Below are positions 54,198 through 63,328 of a DNA stretch of 64,000 bases, piece by piece. Every line of letters begins with the position of its first letter. Positions within the stretch are counted from its first letter, which is position 1. The stretch spans positions 1,240,001 to 1,304,000 of the forward strand of contig NZ_CP024091.1 of assembly GCF_002736205.1 (NCBI RefSeq). The letters are read 5' to 3'. This DNA is from Pedobacter ginsengisoli. GTDB lineage: Bacteria > Bacteroidota > Bacteroidia > Sphingobacteriales > Sphingobacteriaceae. The notes under the pieces were generated by a model that saw only the letters and a program-made list of their open reading frames with translations, did no database searches and was not told where the DNA came from. The position numbers were made by a program, and so were the translations under genes.

Positions 54198-54887
54198 ATG
54201 AAGAAAAATACAAAAGCATGTGATTTGCAAAGCTGCTTAATGTGCAGATTGGTTTTAAAGGAATGGAAATTACCTATTGAGACTCATCGGAAGAATTTTC
54301 TGGTAAAAAAAGGAGAGGTTATAATTAAAGAAGGGGATACTGTTAATGGTATTTATTTTGTTAATAAGGGCAAGGTTAAAATACATAAAACCTGGGGAGA
54401 TAAGGAACTGATAATTCGTTTTGCCAGCAATGGTGCAATTATTGGCCATAGAGGTTTAAGTACCAGGAGCGCAGTTTTTCCAATATCTGCTACTGCACTT
54501 GAAGCTACATCGGTATGTTTTATTGATCTAGATTTCTTTATGTCGACCCTTAAAATAAACTCAGAGCTTACTTTTCAATTGATGATGTTTTATGCCGATG
54601 AGTTACAAGAGTCGGAACGTAGGATGCGGAATCTTGCACATATGTCTGTTAAAGGCCGTTTGGCTTTATCTATAATCCAGCTTAAAGATCAATTTGGAGT
54701 AAATGACAGGGGACATATCAATATTACGCTTAGCAGACAGGACCTTGCAGCTTTTACCGGAACAACATACGAAACTGTTTTCAGGATGATGAATGAACTA
54801 GTTAAAGAAGATCTGATATCGGTTACCGGAAAAGCAATAAGTGTTAAAGATCCCAGAGGTTTAAAGGCATTAACACTTATTGCATAA
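54198..54887 (+). CDS. CRP/FNR family regulator with FNR-like cysteines
   Basis: A 229-residue regulator: N-terminal Cys8, Cys13 and Cys16 (CDLQSCLMC), then a cyclic-nucleotide-binding-like sensor (KKGEVIIKEGDTVNGIYFVN), Cys107 in TSVCFIDLDF, and a C-terminal HTH (SRQDLAAFTGTTYETVFRMM). E. coli FNR has three N-terminal Cys plus Cys122 about 93 residues after the last. Here the gap from Cys16 to Cys107 is 91, so a [4Fe-4S] cluster is plausible. The CRP cAMP-contact motif is not clear. It is convergent with the molybdenum cofactor and nitrate operon and may control it under low oxygen or nitrogen. Confidence 0.85.
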   Translation: MKKNTKACDLQSCLMCRLVLKEWKLPIETHRKNFLVKKGEVIIKEGDTVNGIYFVNKGKVKIHKTWGDKELIIRFASNGAIIGHRGLSTRSAVFPISATALEATSVCFIDLDFFMSTLKINSELTFQLMMFYADELQESERRMRNLAHMSVKGRLALSIIQLKDQFGVNDRGHINITLSRQDLAAFTGTTYETVFRMMNELVKEDLISVTGKAISVKDPRGLKALTLIA

Positions 54888-54890
54888 ACT

Positions 54891-55295
54891 TTAAAACTTA
54901 TATCCTAAGCCCACTCCAACGTTCCATTTTCCATCTTTAGTACTTGTTTTTGCCGTATAAAGCATGGGCATTTGTAAAGCAATGTGCTTATAAATTGCGG
55001 TTACCCCACAGCCTAGAGAAGGCATAATAATTGCATTTTTAGGTGCATTGCCTGCCGACTTATCTTCTTTAATTTTTAAACTGGGTAATAAGCCAACTAA
55101 TAAACTGAACGGTTTGCTGGTGAATTTAATGGCTGGCCCTGTGCAGTTTATTGCAGCACCATGATCAATATAGCTTAATACCACAACCCCTTCAAATAGA
55201 GTAGGTTTAATTTGACTTGTTTGAGCTTTTCCTTTAAAATTGAGCATGCAGAGTGCCAGTACGCCATAAATGGCAATTTGTAATTGTGCTTTCAT
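54891..55295 (-). CDS. Small secreted protein of unknown function
   Basis: A 134-residue protein with a signal peptide (KAQLQIAIYGVLALC...KGKAQ). The mature part has short strands (SLKIKEDKSAGNAPKNAII) and ends in a strand with terminal Phe (KWNVGVGLGYKF), so a small outer-membrane barrel or a barrel-associated protein is possible. No catalytic motif is visible. It is the last gene of the nitrate operon, 23 bases after mobA. Its place in the operon suggests a nitrate link, but its role is unknown. Confidence 0.55.
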   Translation of the reverse strand: MKAQLQIAIYGVLALCMLNFKGKAQTSQIKPTLFEGVVVLSYIDHGAAINCTGPAIKFTSKPFSLLVGLLPSLKIKEDKSAGNAPKNAIIMPSLGCGVTAIYKHIALQMPMLYTAKTSTKDGKWNVGVGLGYKF

Positions 55296-55318
55296 GAAAT
55301 GATAATTTAAATGTGAAC

Positions 55319-55900
55319 TTAATTGCTTGTTTTTGCTCGTAAATAGTTGGCGGTATTGTAATTGGAAAATTTCTCTTTCTCTTTTATTTCAATAGTTTTA
55401 TAGTTGGATTCTTTAATTATTCTATGCATTGAAAAATGGGTAAGCTCTGAAGTATCGATGATCTTTATAAGAGCTTTTAATGTTTCGGCAGGATAAACTG
55501 CACATAGTGGTTCCATAAAACCATCGCATTGGTACAAATAGTAATCAAAATGAGGGTTTATGTAATAGTTCTTCTTTAATTCCTGCAGTGTATCAACATC
55601 CATATCTATCATGTCGCAGGCCAGTAGCATTAAGTCATCATCAGGGTAATATTGATGCACACTTAATAAACCTTTAAGTGGCCCTTTAACGTTTATGGTG
55701 TCTATTATCAGTTTTTCTGTATTATAAATGTGGTTGTACTTTGGCAACTGAGTCTGGTTAATGGATATTACTACAGGGATATCCAGTTCTGCAAGTTTTG
55801 CCTCGGCATGTTGAGCCCAGGTAAGGGAACCAACTGATAAAAGGCCTTTGTCTGATCCCATTCTTTTACTTTCTCCACCGCATAATACTACACCTATCAT
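55319..55900 (-). CDS. mobA: Molybdenum cofactor guanylyltransferase
   Basis: A 193-residue nucleotidyltransferase. The N-terminal GTP-binding motif is VVLCGGESKRMGSDKGLL. Later motifs are INVKGPLKGLLSVH and DDLMLLACDMIDMD with the metal-binding Asp. It converts molybdopterin to the guanine dinucleotide form used by NasA/NapA-type nitrate reductases. It overlaps moaE by 4 bases. Together with moaA, moaD, moaE and the nitrate reductase it provides a local cofactor supply. Confidence 0.9.
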   Translation of the reverse strand: MIGVVLCGGESKRMGSDKGLLSVGSLTWAQHAEAKLAELDIPVVISINQTQLPKYNHIYNTEKLIIDTINVKGPLKGLLSVHQYYPDDDLMLLACDMIDMDVDTLQELKKNYYINPHFDYYLYQCDGFMEPLCAVYPAETLKALIKIIDTSELTHFSMHRIIKESNYKTIEIKEKEKFSNYNTANYLRAKTSN

Positions 55901-56367
55901 AATATATCTTCGAATTCGTAAATGTGTTTGTTAACGTCGCCGGTGTCTTTATGGCAATTACAATTGCCTCCCCATTCCTTTGTCCCGTCTGTAAAGAATT
56001 CACATTTCCATATTGGGGCCTCGTGTTTAATTCTATCTATTATATAACGGTTAGCTGCGTAGGCTTCGGCTCTGTGTGCAGAAGCTGTAATTACAACAAC
56101 TGCTGCTTCCATAATCCCGACTTTTCCTGTTCTGTGCTGAGCTACAGCTATATTAAGCCTCCATCTATTTTTTGCATCAATTAAAATGCTTTCGATCATT
56201 TTAGAGGCCATGGAAGTGTGAGCTTCATATTCCAGAAAATCGACTGTTTTCCCGACATTATTATCCCTCACATCGCCACTGAACAATACTACAGCTCCGG
56301 CAGCCGGATGATGCGCTTTTTGAAGCAATCCTACCAGGTCTAAATCTTTATTTGTTATATAGTCCAT
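55897..56367 (-). CDS. moaE: Molybdopterin synthase catalytic subunit
   Basis: A 156-residue protein from the ATG at 56367 (MDYITNKDLDLVGLLQKAHH); an upstream in-frame start at 56424 would overlap moaD. GAVVLFSGDVRDNNVGK, FLEYEAHTSMA, IAVAQHRTGKVGI and EAYAANRYIIDRIKHEAPIW are typical, with the conserved Lys. It inserts dithiolene sulfur, donated by MoaD, into precursor Z. It starts 1 base after the moaD stop and ends 4 bases inside mobA, showing tight coupling. Confidence 0.92.
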   Translation of the reverse strand: MDYITNKDLDLVGLLQKAHHPAAGAVVLFSGDVRDNNVGKTVDFLEYEAHTSMASKMIESILIDAKNRWRLNIAVAQHRTGKVGIMEAAVVVITASAHRAEAYAANRYIIDRIKHEAPIWKCEFFTDGTKEWGGNCNCHKDTGDVNKHIYEFEDIL

Positions 56368-56368
56368 A

Positions 56369-56602
56369 TTAACCTCCGCTGCTAGGTGGTATGATAACAA
56401 TGTTGTCGGTGCCTGTAAGTTCATAATGGTCTGCTACAAACTCATCGTGCACGGCAAAACGACATATTTTAAGTATTTTAGAAGAGGCGGGATTTATGAT
56501 GGTCAAATGTGCCCTAAGCTCTTCAATTGTTTTTAGCCTCTCGTTAATTTCAAACTCTTTGCTGAAATATTCCTTTAAAATTGCAAAAACCTCGATTCTC
56601 AT
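56369..56602 (-). CDS. moaD: Molybdopterin synthase sulfur carrier subunit
   Basis: A 77-residue ubiquitin-like sulfur carrier. It begins MRIEVFAILKEYFSKEF and ends IPPSSGG, the double-Gly tail that is adenylated and thiocarboxylated. AVHDEFVADHYELTGTDN is the typical strand pattern. It lies 3 bases after moaA. Confidence 0.93.
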   Translation of the reverse strand: MRIEVFAILKEYFSKEFEINERLKTIEELRAHLTIINPASSKILKICRFAVHDEFVADHYELTGTDNIVIIPPSSGG

Positions 56603-56605
56603 TTT

Positions 56606-57565
56606 TTATCCTCCTATATGAAGCATGCTTAACTTACTTCCTGTGAATTTTATAGATTGTTTTTGTGCCAGTGCTTCTCTTAATTTGAAATCAAAACCAG
56701 CGGTATTTGTATGGGCAATAGAAACCGGATTGTTGTTGCTTAGGCAACCATAGATGTTTCCGTAAGCGTCAAGTCGTAACCGATTACAATCGGCGCAAAA
56801 GGGGTGACTTTCATTAGCTATTATTCCAAAATGGTGACCTTCTTCGGTTCTCCAGTAATTGGCCGTTGCACTATCCGATCTGCTTACCGGGCTGAAATTA
56901 TAATACCTGTTTATAAGAGACAATATGTCTTTTTGTGAGAAAAAATACTCATCAATCTTACCGTGCAAATGGCCCATCGACATGATTTCCAGAAAACGAA
57001 TTTTAATGTTTTTACTAAAAGCAAACTTTAATAGTGGGATTACCTGGTTGTCGTTCATCCCTTTCATAATCACAGCATTTAATTTTACTTCTATGCCTTC
57101 GTTTATTGCGGCTTCAATTCCGCTAAGTGTTTGTTCTAATCCATGTCGTCTACTCATTTTAAAGAAGGTTAAAGGATCAATAGCATCCAATGATACATTA
57201 ACAGAGCGTAAACCAGCGGCTTTTAAAGCCGGAGCCATTTTTTGAAGCAAAAGTCCGTTGGTAGTTAAATTCAGGTTACCTATTCCAAGGTCCCTTGTTC
57301 CTGTAATTAGGGTGGTAAGCTCTTTATAAAGCAATGGCTCGCCTCCTGTAAAACGTATTGTTGTTAGCTCTAACCTTGCATGCAGGCGCTTAATCAGGTT
57401 TAGCATTTCATGAACTGAAATTACATTAGACTCATGTTTGGTGTAATTTTCTTTGCTTTCATCGTTACCATAAGTACAATATGTGCAGGCCAGATTGCAG
57501 GTGTTTATCAGGCTTATTCTAAGCGTTTTGAAAGTTCTTCCTAAATTATCCCTAAGTGCCGTCAT
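56606..57565 (-). CDS. moaA: GTP 3',8-cyclase (molybdenum cofactor synthesis)
   Basis: A 319-residue radical SAM enzyme. The N-terminal [4Fe-4S] motif is CNLACTYCTYG (CxxxCxxC), followed by IRFTGGEPLLYKEL. The C-terminal cluster motif is FCADCNRLRLDAYGNIYGC, and the protein ends GG (LSMLHIGG), as MoaA usually does. It converts GTP to the first pterin intermediate together with MoaC. A moaC gene is not in the visible part. It overlaps the TauE gene by 1 base. Confidence 0.93.
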   Translation of the reverse strand: MTALRDNLGRTFKTLRISLINTCNLACTYCTYGNDESKENYTKHESNVISVHEMLNLIKRLHARLELTTIRFTGGEPLLYKELTTLITGTRDLGIGNLNLTTNGLLLQKMAPALKAAGLRSVNVSLDAIDPLTFFKMSRRHGLEQTLSGIEAAINEGIEVKLNAVIMKGMNDNQVIPLLKFAFSKNIKIRFLEIMSMGHLHGKIDEYFFSQKDILSLINRYYNFSPVSRSDSATANYWRTEEGHHFGIIANESHPFCADCNRLRLDAYGNIYGCLSNNNPVSIAHTNTAGFDFKLREALAQKQSIKFTGSKLSMLHIGG

Positions 57566-58296
57566 TACATAAAAAATATTAGTTTACATGATGCAATTGC
57601 CAGAACTGCAGTTAGCAGGTAGCGTACTGTGATTTGAGGAAAGCGCCAGCTACCCCAGTACGAACCAGTAAAGCCACCTGCCGCAGCCATTAAAAACCAT
57701 AAAGCCGATGAGGAGGTTATGGTGATTTCGGTGGAGTTGCCAAGCAGTCCGCCAAGAGAATTTAAAACTATAAAAAGTGCTGATGCCGCCGCTGCTTCTT
57801 TGGCATTAGCCCATGATAATAAGATGAGAACGGGACTTAGAAATATGCCTCCGCCAATGTTTAGCATTCCGGAAAGAAAACCAATTACTGCCCCAATAAT
57901 TAATGCAGGAACTACGACAACTTTCTTTTTCTCTTCTTTTACATCAGGGGTAATTCCAAGTAATTTAATTATTGGCAGCACCAATGCCAGTCCTAGCAAA
58001 ATGTTGTATACGTTTCCATGAATTGGGAATTTGGAACCGATAAAGGCACAGGGGATAGAGGTTATTAAAAAGGTTCTGCATAATTTCCACTTAAAGTATC
58101 CTGATCTCCAGAATTGATAAAATGCCATGCCGGCCACAATAATGTTTAAAACAAGAATTAGAGGTTTATAGGTAGTAACCGGAATGGCAAATAGCGAGAG
58201 CACAGCTATATAGCCACTTGCACCACCATGACCTACAGAAGAATACAGGAAACCTACTAAAAATAAAGATAATGCTATGCTAATGTCTAATGCCAT
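57565..58296 (-). CDS. TauE/SafE (TSUP) family permease
   Basis: A 243-residue inner-membrane protein with seven or eight helices in two repeats. The motifs SSVGHGGASGYIAVLSLF near the N-terminus and FLSGMLNIGGGIFLSPVLIL in the second half are TauE/SafE signatures. Members export sulfite or other organosulfur anions. In this nitrate operon it may export nitrite, sulfite or another anion. That role is inferred only from position. Confidence 0.85.
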   Translation of the reverse strand: MALDISIALSLFLVGFLYSSVGHGGASGYIAVLSLFAIPVTTYKPLILVLNIIVAGMAFYQFWRSGYFKWKLCRTFLITSIPCAFIGSKFPIHGNVYNILLGLALVLPIIKLLGITPDVKEEKKKVVVVPALIIGAVIGFLSGMLNIGGGIFLSPVLILLSWANAKEAAAASALFIVLNSLGGLLGNSTEITITSSSALWFLMAAAGGFTGSYWGSWRFPQITVRYLLTAVLAIASCKLIFFM

Positions 58297-58300
58297 AATT

Positions 58301-59788
58301 TTAAACTGTTAATACTGATTCTTTATGAATTGGAATAATATCTGATTTTGGAGCCCCGCACATTGCACAGCTGTAATCTTCTTTTAAATCTGAAAAGCTG
58401 GTGCCGGGTAATATCCCATTCGCCTCGTCGCCCCATATTTCATCGTATATGGTTAAGCAATGATTGCACTGGTGAACAATAACATGTTCAACTTCGGTAA
58501 CCAATTCTGAGTCATAATAATTGTTTGCCGAAGAGATTTCTGATAAAGTTTGGAGCTCATAATAATTGTTGCAGAGCTGCATCAATTCCTGAGCTAATGA
58601 TGCTCTTAAAATGTTGCTTTTATAAAGTGTAAAATTCTTTGAATTGGGGTTGAAATCTGTAGTATGCAGAATATCGAATTTACATTCCTCTTCTTCATTG
58701 CTATTGGTGCATTTTCTGATAATTACCGATCCAAAAAGACCACTTTTAGGATTCGTTTTAACCGCAAAACAAAGTTTGAAGGTTCTTAAATCTACCTTGT
58801 TAAACTCAGTAATGAGCTCGCGTTTAAGGTTAAGTCCATATTCGCACAGATCCTCGCTTTGCCAATTTAGCTCGTTGGAAGCATGACGTACATTTATGCG
58901 GTTCTTATCCAGTACGGCATTCCATAGTTTTTTGTCGTCTGTTTCTACGCCTTTAATGATAATTGATTTCCAAGGAGTAGTATACAGCTGGCCTATGCGT
59001 GTTTTTGCACAGATTGCGCAAAGGTCTTTAAGAAATGATACCGGAAATAATTCATTTCTACGGTAAATTCCCAGCCAATATTTGTCATTGTATTTATTGA
59101 AGCCCTCGTAGTAAGGTAATTGAAAATCAGGTAGTTTTAGCGGAGCGGAGAGTGGTTGGTATAAAATGCTTCCTTTTAATTTTACTTCATTTTCCAGTAG
59201 TTGTCCATCAATACTTACCTGATCATAAAACAAGTTTTTATTGTTAAATATTGCATCTTCAACAAGTTTACTAAGGGTGCCAATATCTTCAGAGTAAATT
59301 AAGGACGACCAGCAATAAATGATGTTAGTTCTTGGAAAGCGAATGTATAAATACCAATAGTTGCCAATCTCTGATGAGATAAAGTTTAGATTTCCGGTGA
59401 AAAATGGAATTAAGGTTTGACTGTTGTCTGCCAGGTTGATTTTTAGTCTTGGTGTATAATTAAAAGAATCCAAAATGTCTCTGTAAACTCCTTCGCGAAG
59501 CCAATTTGAATTGTTAAATATATCTTCTGTTACATAAGAGCTAATGATGTTTGGCTGTTTATCAGTGTCAATTTCAAACTCAGTATCTGATATAAAGAAC
59601 CCATGTTCTATATCTTCCAGTTTATCCTCATCAGCAGAAAAATAAAGCTGCTGTCTGGTGCCGAATCTTACGTTTTCAATCCCTGATTCTTCAAGAATAT
59701 TAAGGATCTGTAAAAGATCACCAACAGAGACAATGCCACCGGGCAGGTTCACTTTAACTTGATGTTTTTTTATTTCCTTGTTTTCCAT
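58301..59788 (-). CDS. Rubredoxin-tailed protein with sulfite/nitrite-reductase-like half domains
   Basis: A 495-residue protein. The N-terminal ~75 residues resemble a nitrite/sulfite reductase ferredoxin-like half domain (VKVNLPGGIVSVGDLLQILN). A second such stretch lies near 255-300 (TRIGQLYTTPWKSIIIKGVE). The C-terminal ~55 residues are a rubredoxin domain: HQCNHCLTIYDEIWGDE, then PGTSFSDLKEDYSCAMCGAP with its four Cys. The siroheme/[4Fe-4S] cysteine pattern of true reductases is not evident, so it is probably an electron carrier or scaffold rather than a reductase. It is 7 bases downstream of the frameshifted nitrate reductase C-terminal domain. Confidence 0.75.
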   Translation of the reverse strand: MENKEIKKHQVKVNLPGGIVSVGDLLQILNILEESGIENVRFGTRQQLYFSADEDKLEDIEHGFFISDTEFEIDTDKQPNIISSYVTEDIFNNSNWLREGVYRDILDSFNYTPRLKINLADNSQTLIPFFTGNLNFISSEIGNYWYLYIRFPRTNIIYCWSSLIYSEDIGTLSKLVEDAIFNNKNLFYDQVSIDGQLLENEVKLKGSILYQPLSAPLKLPDFQLPYYEGFNKYNDKYWLGIYRRNELFPVSFLKDLCAICAKTRIGQLYTTPWKSIIIKGVETDDKKLWNAVLDKNRINVRHASNELNWQSEDLCEYGLNLKRELITEFNKVDLRTFKLCFAVKTNPKSGLFGSVIIRKCTNSNEEEECKFDILHTTDFNPNSKNFTLYKSNILRASLAQELMQLCNNYYELQTLSEISSANNYYDSELVTEVEHVIVHQCNHCLTIYDEIWGDEANGILPGTSFSDLKEDYSCAMCGAPKSDIIPIHKESVLTV

Positions 59789-59795
59789 ATCAGTT

Positions 59796-60003
59796 CTATT
59801 TTTCTAAAACCTCTTCTTTTAATGCTTCCTGAAGTATAAGCTTAACCTCAGGTTTGCATGAGCCGCATCCCATTCCTGCGCCTGTTGATTCGCATAATTT
59901 CTTAAAATCGGAACAGCCTGAGGTTATTTTATTGAGGATATTTCCTGCGCCAACATTATTGCAGCTGCATACCAGTTTGCCTGATACAGGCTCGTTTTTT
60001 TTT
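59796..60003 (-). pseudogene. Out-of-frame BFD-like [2Fe-2S] C-terminal domain of the nitrate reductase
   Basis: In a different minus-strand frame from the upstream gene, the sequence after the A9 run (59995-60003) encodes ~65 residues with a typical BFD-like [2Fe-2S] pattern: NEPVSGKLVCSCNNVGAG, then STGAGMGCGSCKPEVKL. The cysteine pairs CSC and CGSC are the cluster ligands. It ends with TAG at 59796-59798, 7 bases before the next gene, as expected for a genuine gene end. With one A fewer in the run, or two more, it would be the C-terminus of the upstream 1116-residue protein, giving about 1169 residues. Confidence 0.75.
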
Positions 60004-63000
60004 GCCGCTTCTAAGCAACTGTAACCTTTTATCGCTTAGCTCTATTTTATTGGCTATTAGTTCCCTAAATTCAAGAAACTCAGTTTTATCCCCGATAAGG
60101 ATTGTTCCAACAAGTCTGTCCTGATGGATAATACATTTTTTATAATAGCGCTTTGCCTTATCTATAAAAACAATCTCTTCGTAGTTTTTATCATCCGGGC
60201 ATTCCGATAGTCCGATGCTGCATAGATCAAATCCATGGATTTTTATGATGTTCATGAACAGACTACCTTTGTAATAGCTGCTAATGTCTCCATTGTGAAA
60301 TTTAGCTACCACTTCGGCCTGCTGTTCCGCCGCTGCGGTTATTCCGTATAGTGTTCCTTCAAATTCGGCAATTTCGCCTATTGCGTAAATGGAAGGATCG
60401 TTAGTTTGTAAGCGCTCATTTACAAGTACGCCGCGCTTACATTCCAGTCCTATTTCTTTAGCCAGTTCAATATTAGGAGTGGTGCCAATAGCTAATATAA
60501 TTGCATCGCAATTAATTCTGCGTCCGCTTTTTAGTTCTATACCGGTAAGCTTAGAGCGGCCATAGTAAAGCTGTACTTCATCATTATAATAAATATCACA
60601 GCCCTGATCTACCATTTCATCATGAAGCATCTGGCTTCCCAAAGGATCAAGTTGTCGGTTTAGAAATCTGGATACCCTATGAATGATGGTTATTTTTACC
60701 CCAATTTCTCGTAATGAAGCGGCCATTTCCAGACCAAGTAAACCACCACCTACAACAACTACATGAGCGTTTTTAGGGATATGTTTTTTGAAATTATCTG
60801 CATCTGTCCGGCTCCTCATAGTAAATATGCCGGGTAATGAAGGCGCATTTTTAGGAAGGGTAGAGCGGCTTCCGGTAGCCATTACCAACACATCGTACGA
60901 AGTTTTTTTACCTGTTGAGTCTGTTACGTATTTCTGTTCTCTATTAACTTTCTCTACACTTACACCCCTTAACAGCTTTATATTATACTCAGGCTCTTCA
61001 TCGTCTTTCATTTTTACCAGCTGTTCCCACTTTTGCTCTCCGCTTATGTAGTCTGGCAGCATTACGCGATTGTAAAACGGAAAATTCTCTTTACTGAAGA
61101 TTGTGATTTGATCGTCCTTATTAATTTCTCTATAAGATTTGACAAAGCCATATGCGCCGGCTCCTGCACCAATAATCACTATTTTTTGGAAATCCTTTTT
61201 GAACTTTTCAATGCTTACAGCACAATATTTAAAATCAGGTTCTTTTGATATTGGGTCTAAAATGGTGCTGGTAATATTGTTGGCCCGGTTTAAGTCGCTG
61301 CCCAATATTTTTCCCCAGTGCATAGGCAGAAATACCACGCCTTGCTTTATAGAAGCTGATAGTCTGGCTTTTACCTGCACTTCACCTCTTCTGGATCGGA
61401 CTACTATAACCTGATTGTCTTCTATAGATAAGAACGCTGCATCGGCAGGGTTGATTTCCATAAAGGCATCTTTAATATGCTGTTTAAGCTTACTTACTTT
61501 GCCTGTTTTAGACATAGTGTGCCACTGGTCCCGAATCCTGCCTGTGGTTAATATAAATGGAAAATCCTCATCAGGAAGTTCGCTCTTTATTTCATCTGAA
61601 GGGCTATGTATAATTGCTCTCTTTGAGCTGGTATGGAATAAATGATTTGTAAACAGTCGTTTTGTGCCACTTTCAGTTCTTTTGTTAAAAGGCCATTGCA
61701 GGGTATGACTTTTGTCAATTTGTTTATAATCTAGCCCGTGTATGTTAATACTGGTTCTGTAGGTGAGTTTAGCATGTTCTTTATAAATATCCTCCATGCT
61801 GTTATACTCAAAACCCTTGTAGCCCATTTTTTTGGCAAAACGGCAAATGATTTCGGCATCCGGAAGGGCTTCGCCGGGTGCCTCAATAACCTTGTTCAGG
61901 TGGCTAATCCTTCTTTCAGAATTGGTCATTGTACCTTCTTTTTCAGTCCAGGCTGCTGCGGGTAAAATAACATCAGCATAGGCAAGTGTCTCTGCCTTAT
62001 CAGTAATTTCCTGTACAACAACGAATTTTGCTCTTTTTAACGCTTCTTCAGCAAACCGGGCATTAGGCAGGCTTGTTAAGGGGTTTGTACAAAGTATCCA
62101 TATTGCTTTAAGTCGTCCATCATGCAGCGCTTCGAACATTTCGGTAGCCGTAAGTCCTGTTTTGCCGGAAATTGTAGTGCCACCCCAGAATTTTTGTATT
62201 TCCTGACGATGTGCTTCATTGGATAAATCACGATGTGCCGGAAGAAGATTTGCAAGGCCGCCCACCTCACGGCCACCCATGGCATTGGGCTGTCCGGTAA
62301 GTGAGAAGGGGCCTGAACCAGGCTTTCCAATATGGCCTGTAATTAGATTTAAGTTAATCAGGCTCAGATTTTTGTTTACACCAATAGAACTTTGGTTAAG
62401 TCCCATTGTCCACATGGTTAAAAAGCCTTTGGCATCACCAATATATGTTGCCGCAAGTAGTATTTCAGATACGGTAACTCCACATATTTTGGCTGATTCT
62501 GACAAGGTTCTTTCAAATACCCTTTGTTTATAATCTGCAAAGCCTTCTGTGTGGTTATTTATGAAATCAATATCAACATTTCCTGTTTCAATAAGAGCTC
62601 GTCCTATTGCATGGTTTAGTGTTACATCAGTTCCCGGATTGATTTGCAGGTGAAGATCTGCAAGGCTGCAAGAGTCTGTAATTCTAGGATCAGCAATAAT
62701 AATTTTAACGTTAGGATTTGCAGCTTTATGGGCCTCAACTCTGCGCCAAAGTATTGGATGGCACCACGCAGGGTTGGCACCGGTAATAAAAAGGCAATCT
62801 GCAAGTTCAATGTCATCATAACAAATAGGGACACTATCTTCGCCCAAAGCCATTTTATAAGCAGTAACCGCACTGCTCATACAAAGGCGGGAATTGGTAT
62901 CGATATTGTTGCTGCCTATAAAGCCTTTAATTAATTTATTGATAACATAGTATTCTTCAGTAAGGCATTGTCCGGATGCGTAAAAAGCAACAGAGTCTGG

Positions 63001-63306
63001 TCCGTATTTATCAATAAACGTTTTAAAAACAGCTGCCGTCCGGTTTAAGGCATCGTCCCAGCTTACCTTTTGCATCGGCATGTTTTTATTATACCTCATT
63101 TGAGGGTAAAGCAGGCGATCGCTTTTGTCGTTTACTGTATATTGGAGATTAAGGCCCTTGCTGCAAAGCATACCATGGTTTACAGGATGGTCCTTGTCGC
63201 CCTGCACTGTAATGGTTTTGTTTTTTTCTAAAGTAATGTTTACGCCACAGCCAACGCCACAATAGCAACAGGTACTTTTAAAAATCTTGTTCTTATCTCC
63301 AGACAT
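59956..63306 (-). CDS. Assimilatory nitrate reductase fused to an FAD/NAD(P)H flavoprotein
   Basis: A 1116-residue protein as read. Residues ~10-700 are a molybdopterin oxidoreductase: the [4Fe-4S] site is CCYCGVGCGVNI plus LCSKG, SRLCMSSAVTAYK has the candidate Mo-ligand Cys, and GLNQSSIGVNKN and FILTTGRIRDQWHTMSKTGK are NasA-like. From ~715 a flavoprotein follows, with the FAD motif IVIIGAGAGAYG and the NAD motif VVVVGGGLLGLEMA, as in NirB-type nitrite reductase N-termini. It is expected to reduce nitrate to nitrite with electrons from NAD(P)H through FAD. The frame ends at TAA 59956 shortly after an A9 run, cutting off a [2Fe-2S] domain found in another frame. It is 22 bases behind the transporter gene. 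Confidence 0.88.
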   Translation of the reverse strand: MSGDKNKIFKSTCCYCGVGCGVNITLEKNKTITVQGDKDHPVNHGMLCSKGLNLQYTVNDKSDRLLYPQMRYNKNMPMQKVSWDDALNRTAAVFKTFIDKYGPDSVAFYASGQCLTEEYYVINKLIKGFIGSNNIDTNSRLCMSSAVTAYKMALGEDSVPICYDDIELADCLFITGANPAWCHPILWRRVEAHKAANPNVKIIIADPRITDSCSLADLHLQINPGTDVTLNHAIGRALIETGNVDIDFINNHTEGFADYKQRVFERTLSESAKICGVTVSEILLAATYIGDAKGFLTMWTMGLNQSSIGVNKNLSLINLNLITGHIGKPGSGPFSLTGQPNAMGGREVGGLANLLPAHRDLSNEAHRQEIQKFWGGTTISGKTGLTATEMFEALHDGRLKAIWILCTNPLTSLPNARFAEEALKRAKFVVVQEITDKAETLAYADVILPAAAWTEKEGTMTNSERRISHLNKVIEAPGEALPDAEIICRFAKKMGYKGFEYNSMEDIYKEHAKLTYRTSINIHGLDYKQIDKSHTLQWPFNKRTESGTKRLFTNHLFHTSSKRAIIHSPSDEIKSELPDEDFPFILTTGRIRDQWHTMSKTGKVSKLKQHIKDAFMEINPADAAFLSIEDNQVIVVRSRRGEVQVKARLSASIKQGVVFLPMHWGKILGSDLNRANNITSTILDPISKEPDFKYCAVSIEKFKKDFQKIVIIGAGAGAYGFVKSYREINKDDQITIFSKENFPFYNRVMLPDYISGEQKWEQLVKMKDDEEPEYNIKLLRGVSVEKVNREQKYVTDSTGKKTSYDVLVMATGSRSTLPKNAPSLPGIFTMRSRTDADNFKKHIPKNAHVVVVGGGLLGLEMAASLREIGVKITIIHRVSRFLNRQLDPLGSQMLHDEMVDQGCDIYYNDEVQLYYGRSKLTGIELKSGRRINCDAIILAIGTTPNIELAKEIGLECKRGVLVNERLQTNDPSIYAIGEIAEFEGTLYGITAAAEQQAEVVAKFHNGDISSYYKGSLFMNIIKIHGFDLCSIGLSECPDDKNYEEIVFIDKAKRYYKKCIIHQDRLVGTILIGDKTEFLEFRELIANKIELSDKRLQLLRSGKKKRACIRQTGMQLQ

Positions 63307-63328
63307 ACGCTTTTTCCGTTAGTTAGAA

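Noticed and set aside
62219..62533. 104-residue plus-strand ORF
   Set aside because: It is antisense to the molybdopterin domain of the nitrate reductase, which is clearly the coding strand.
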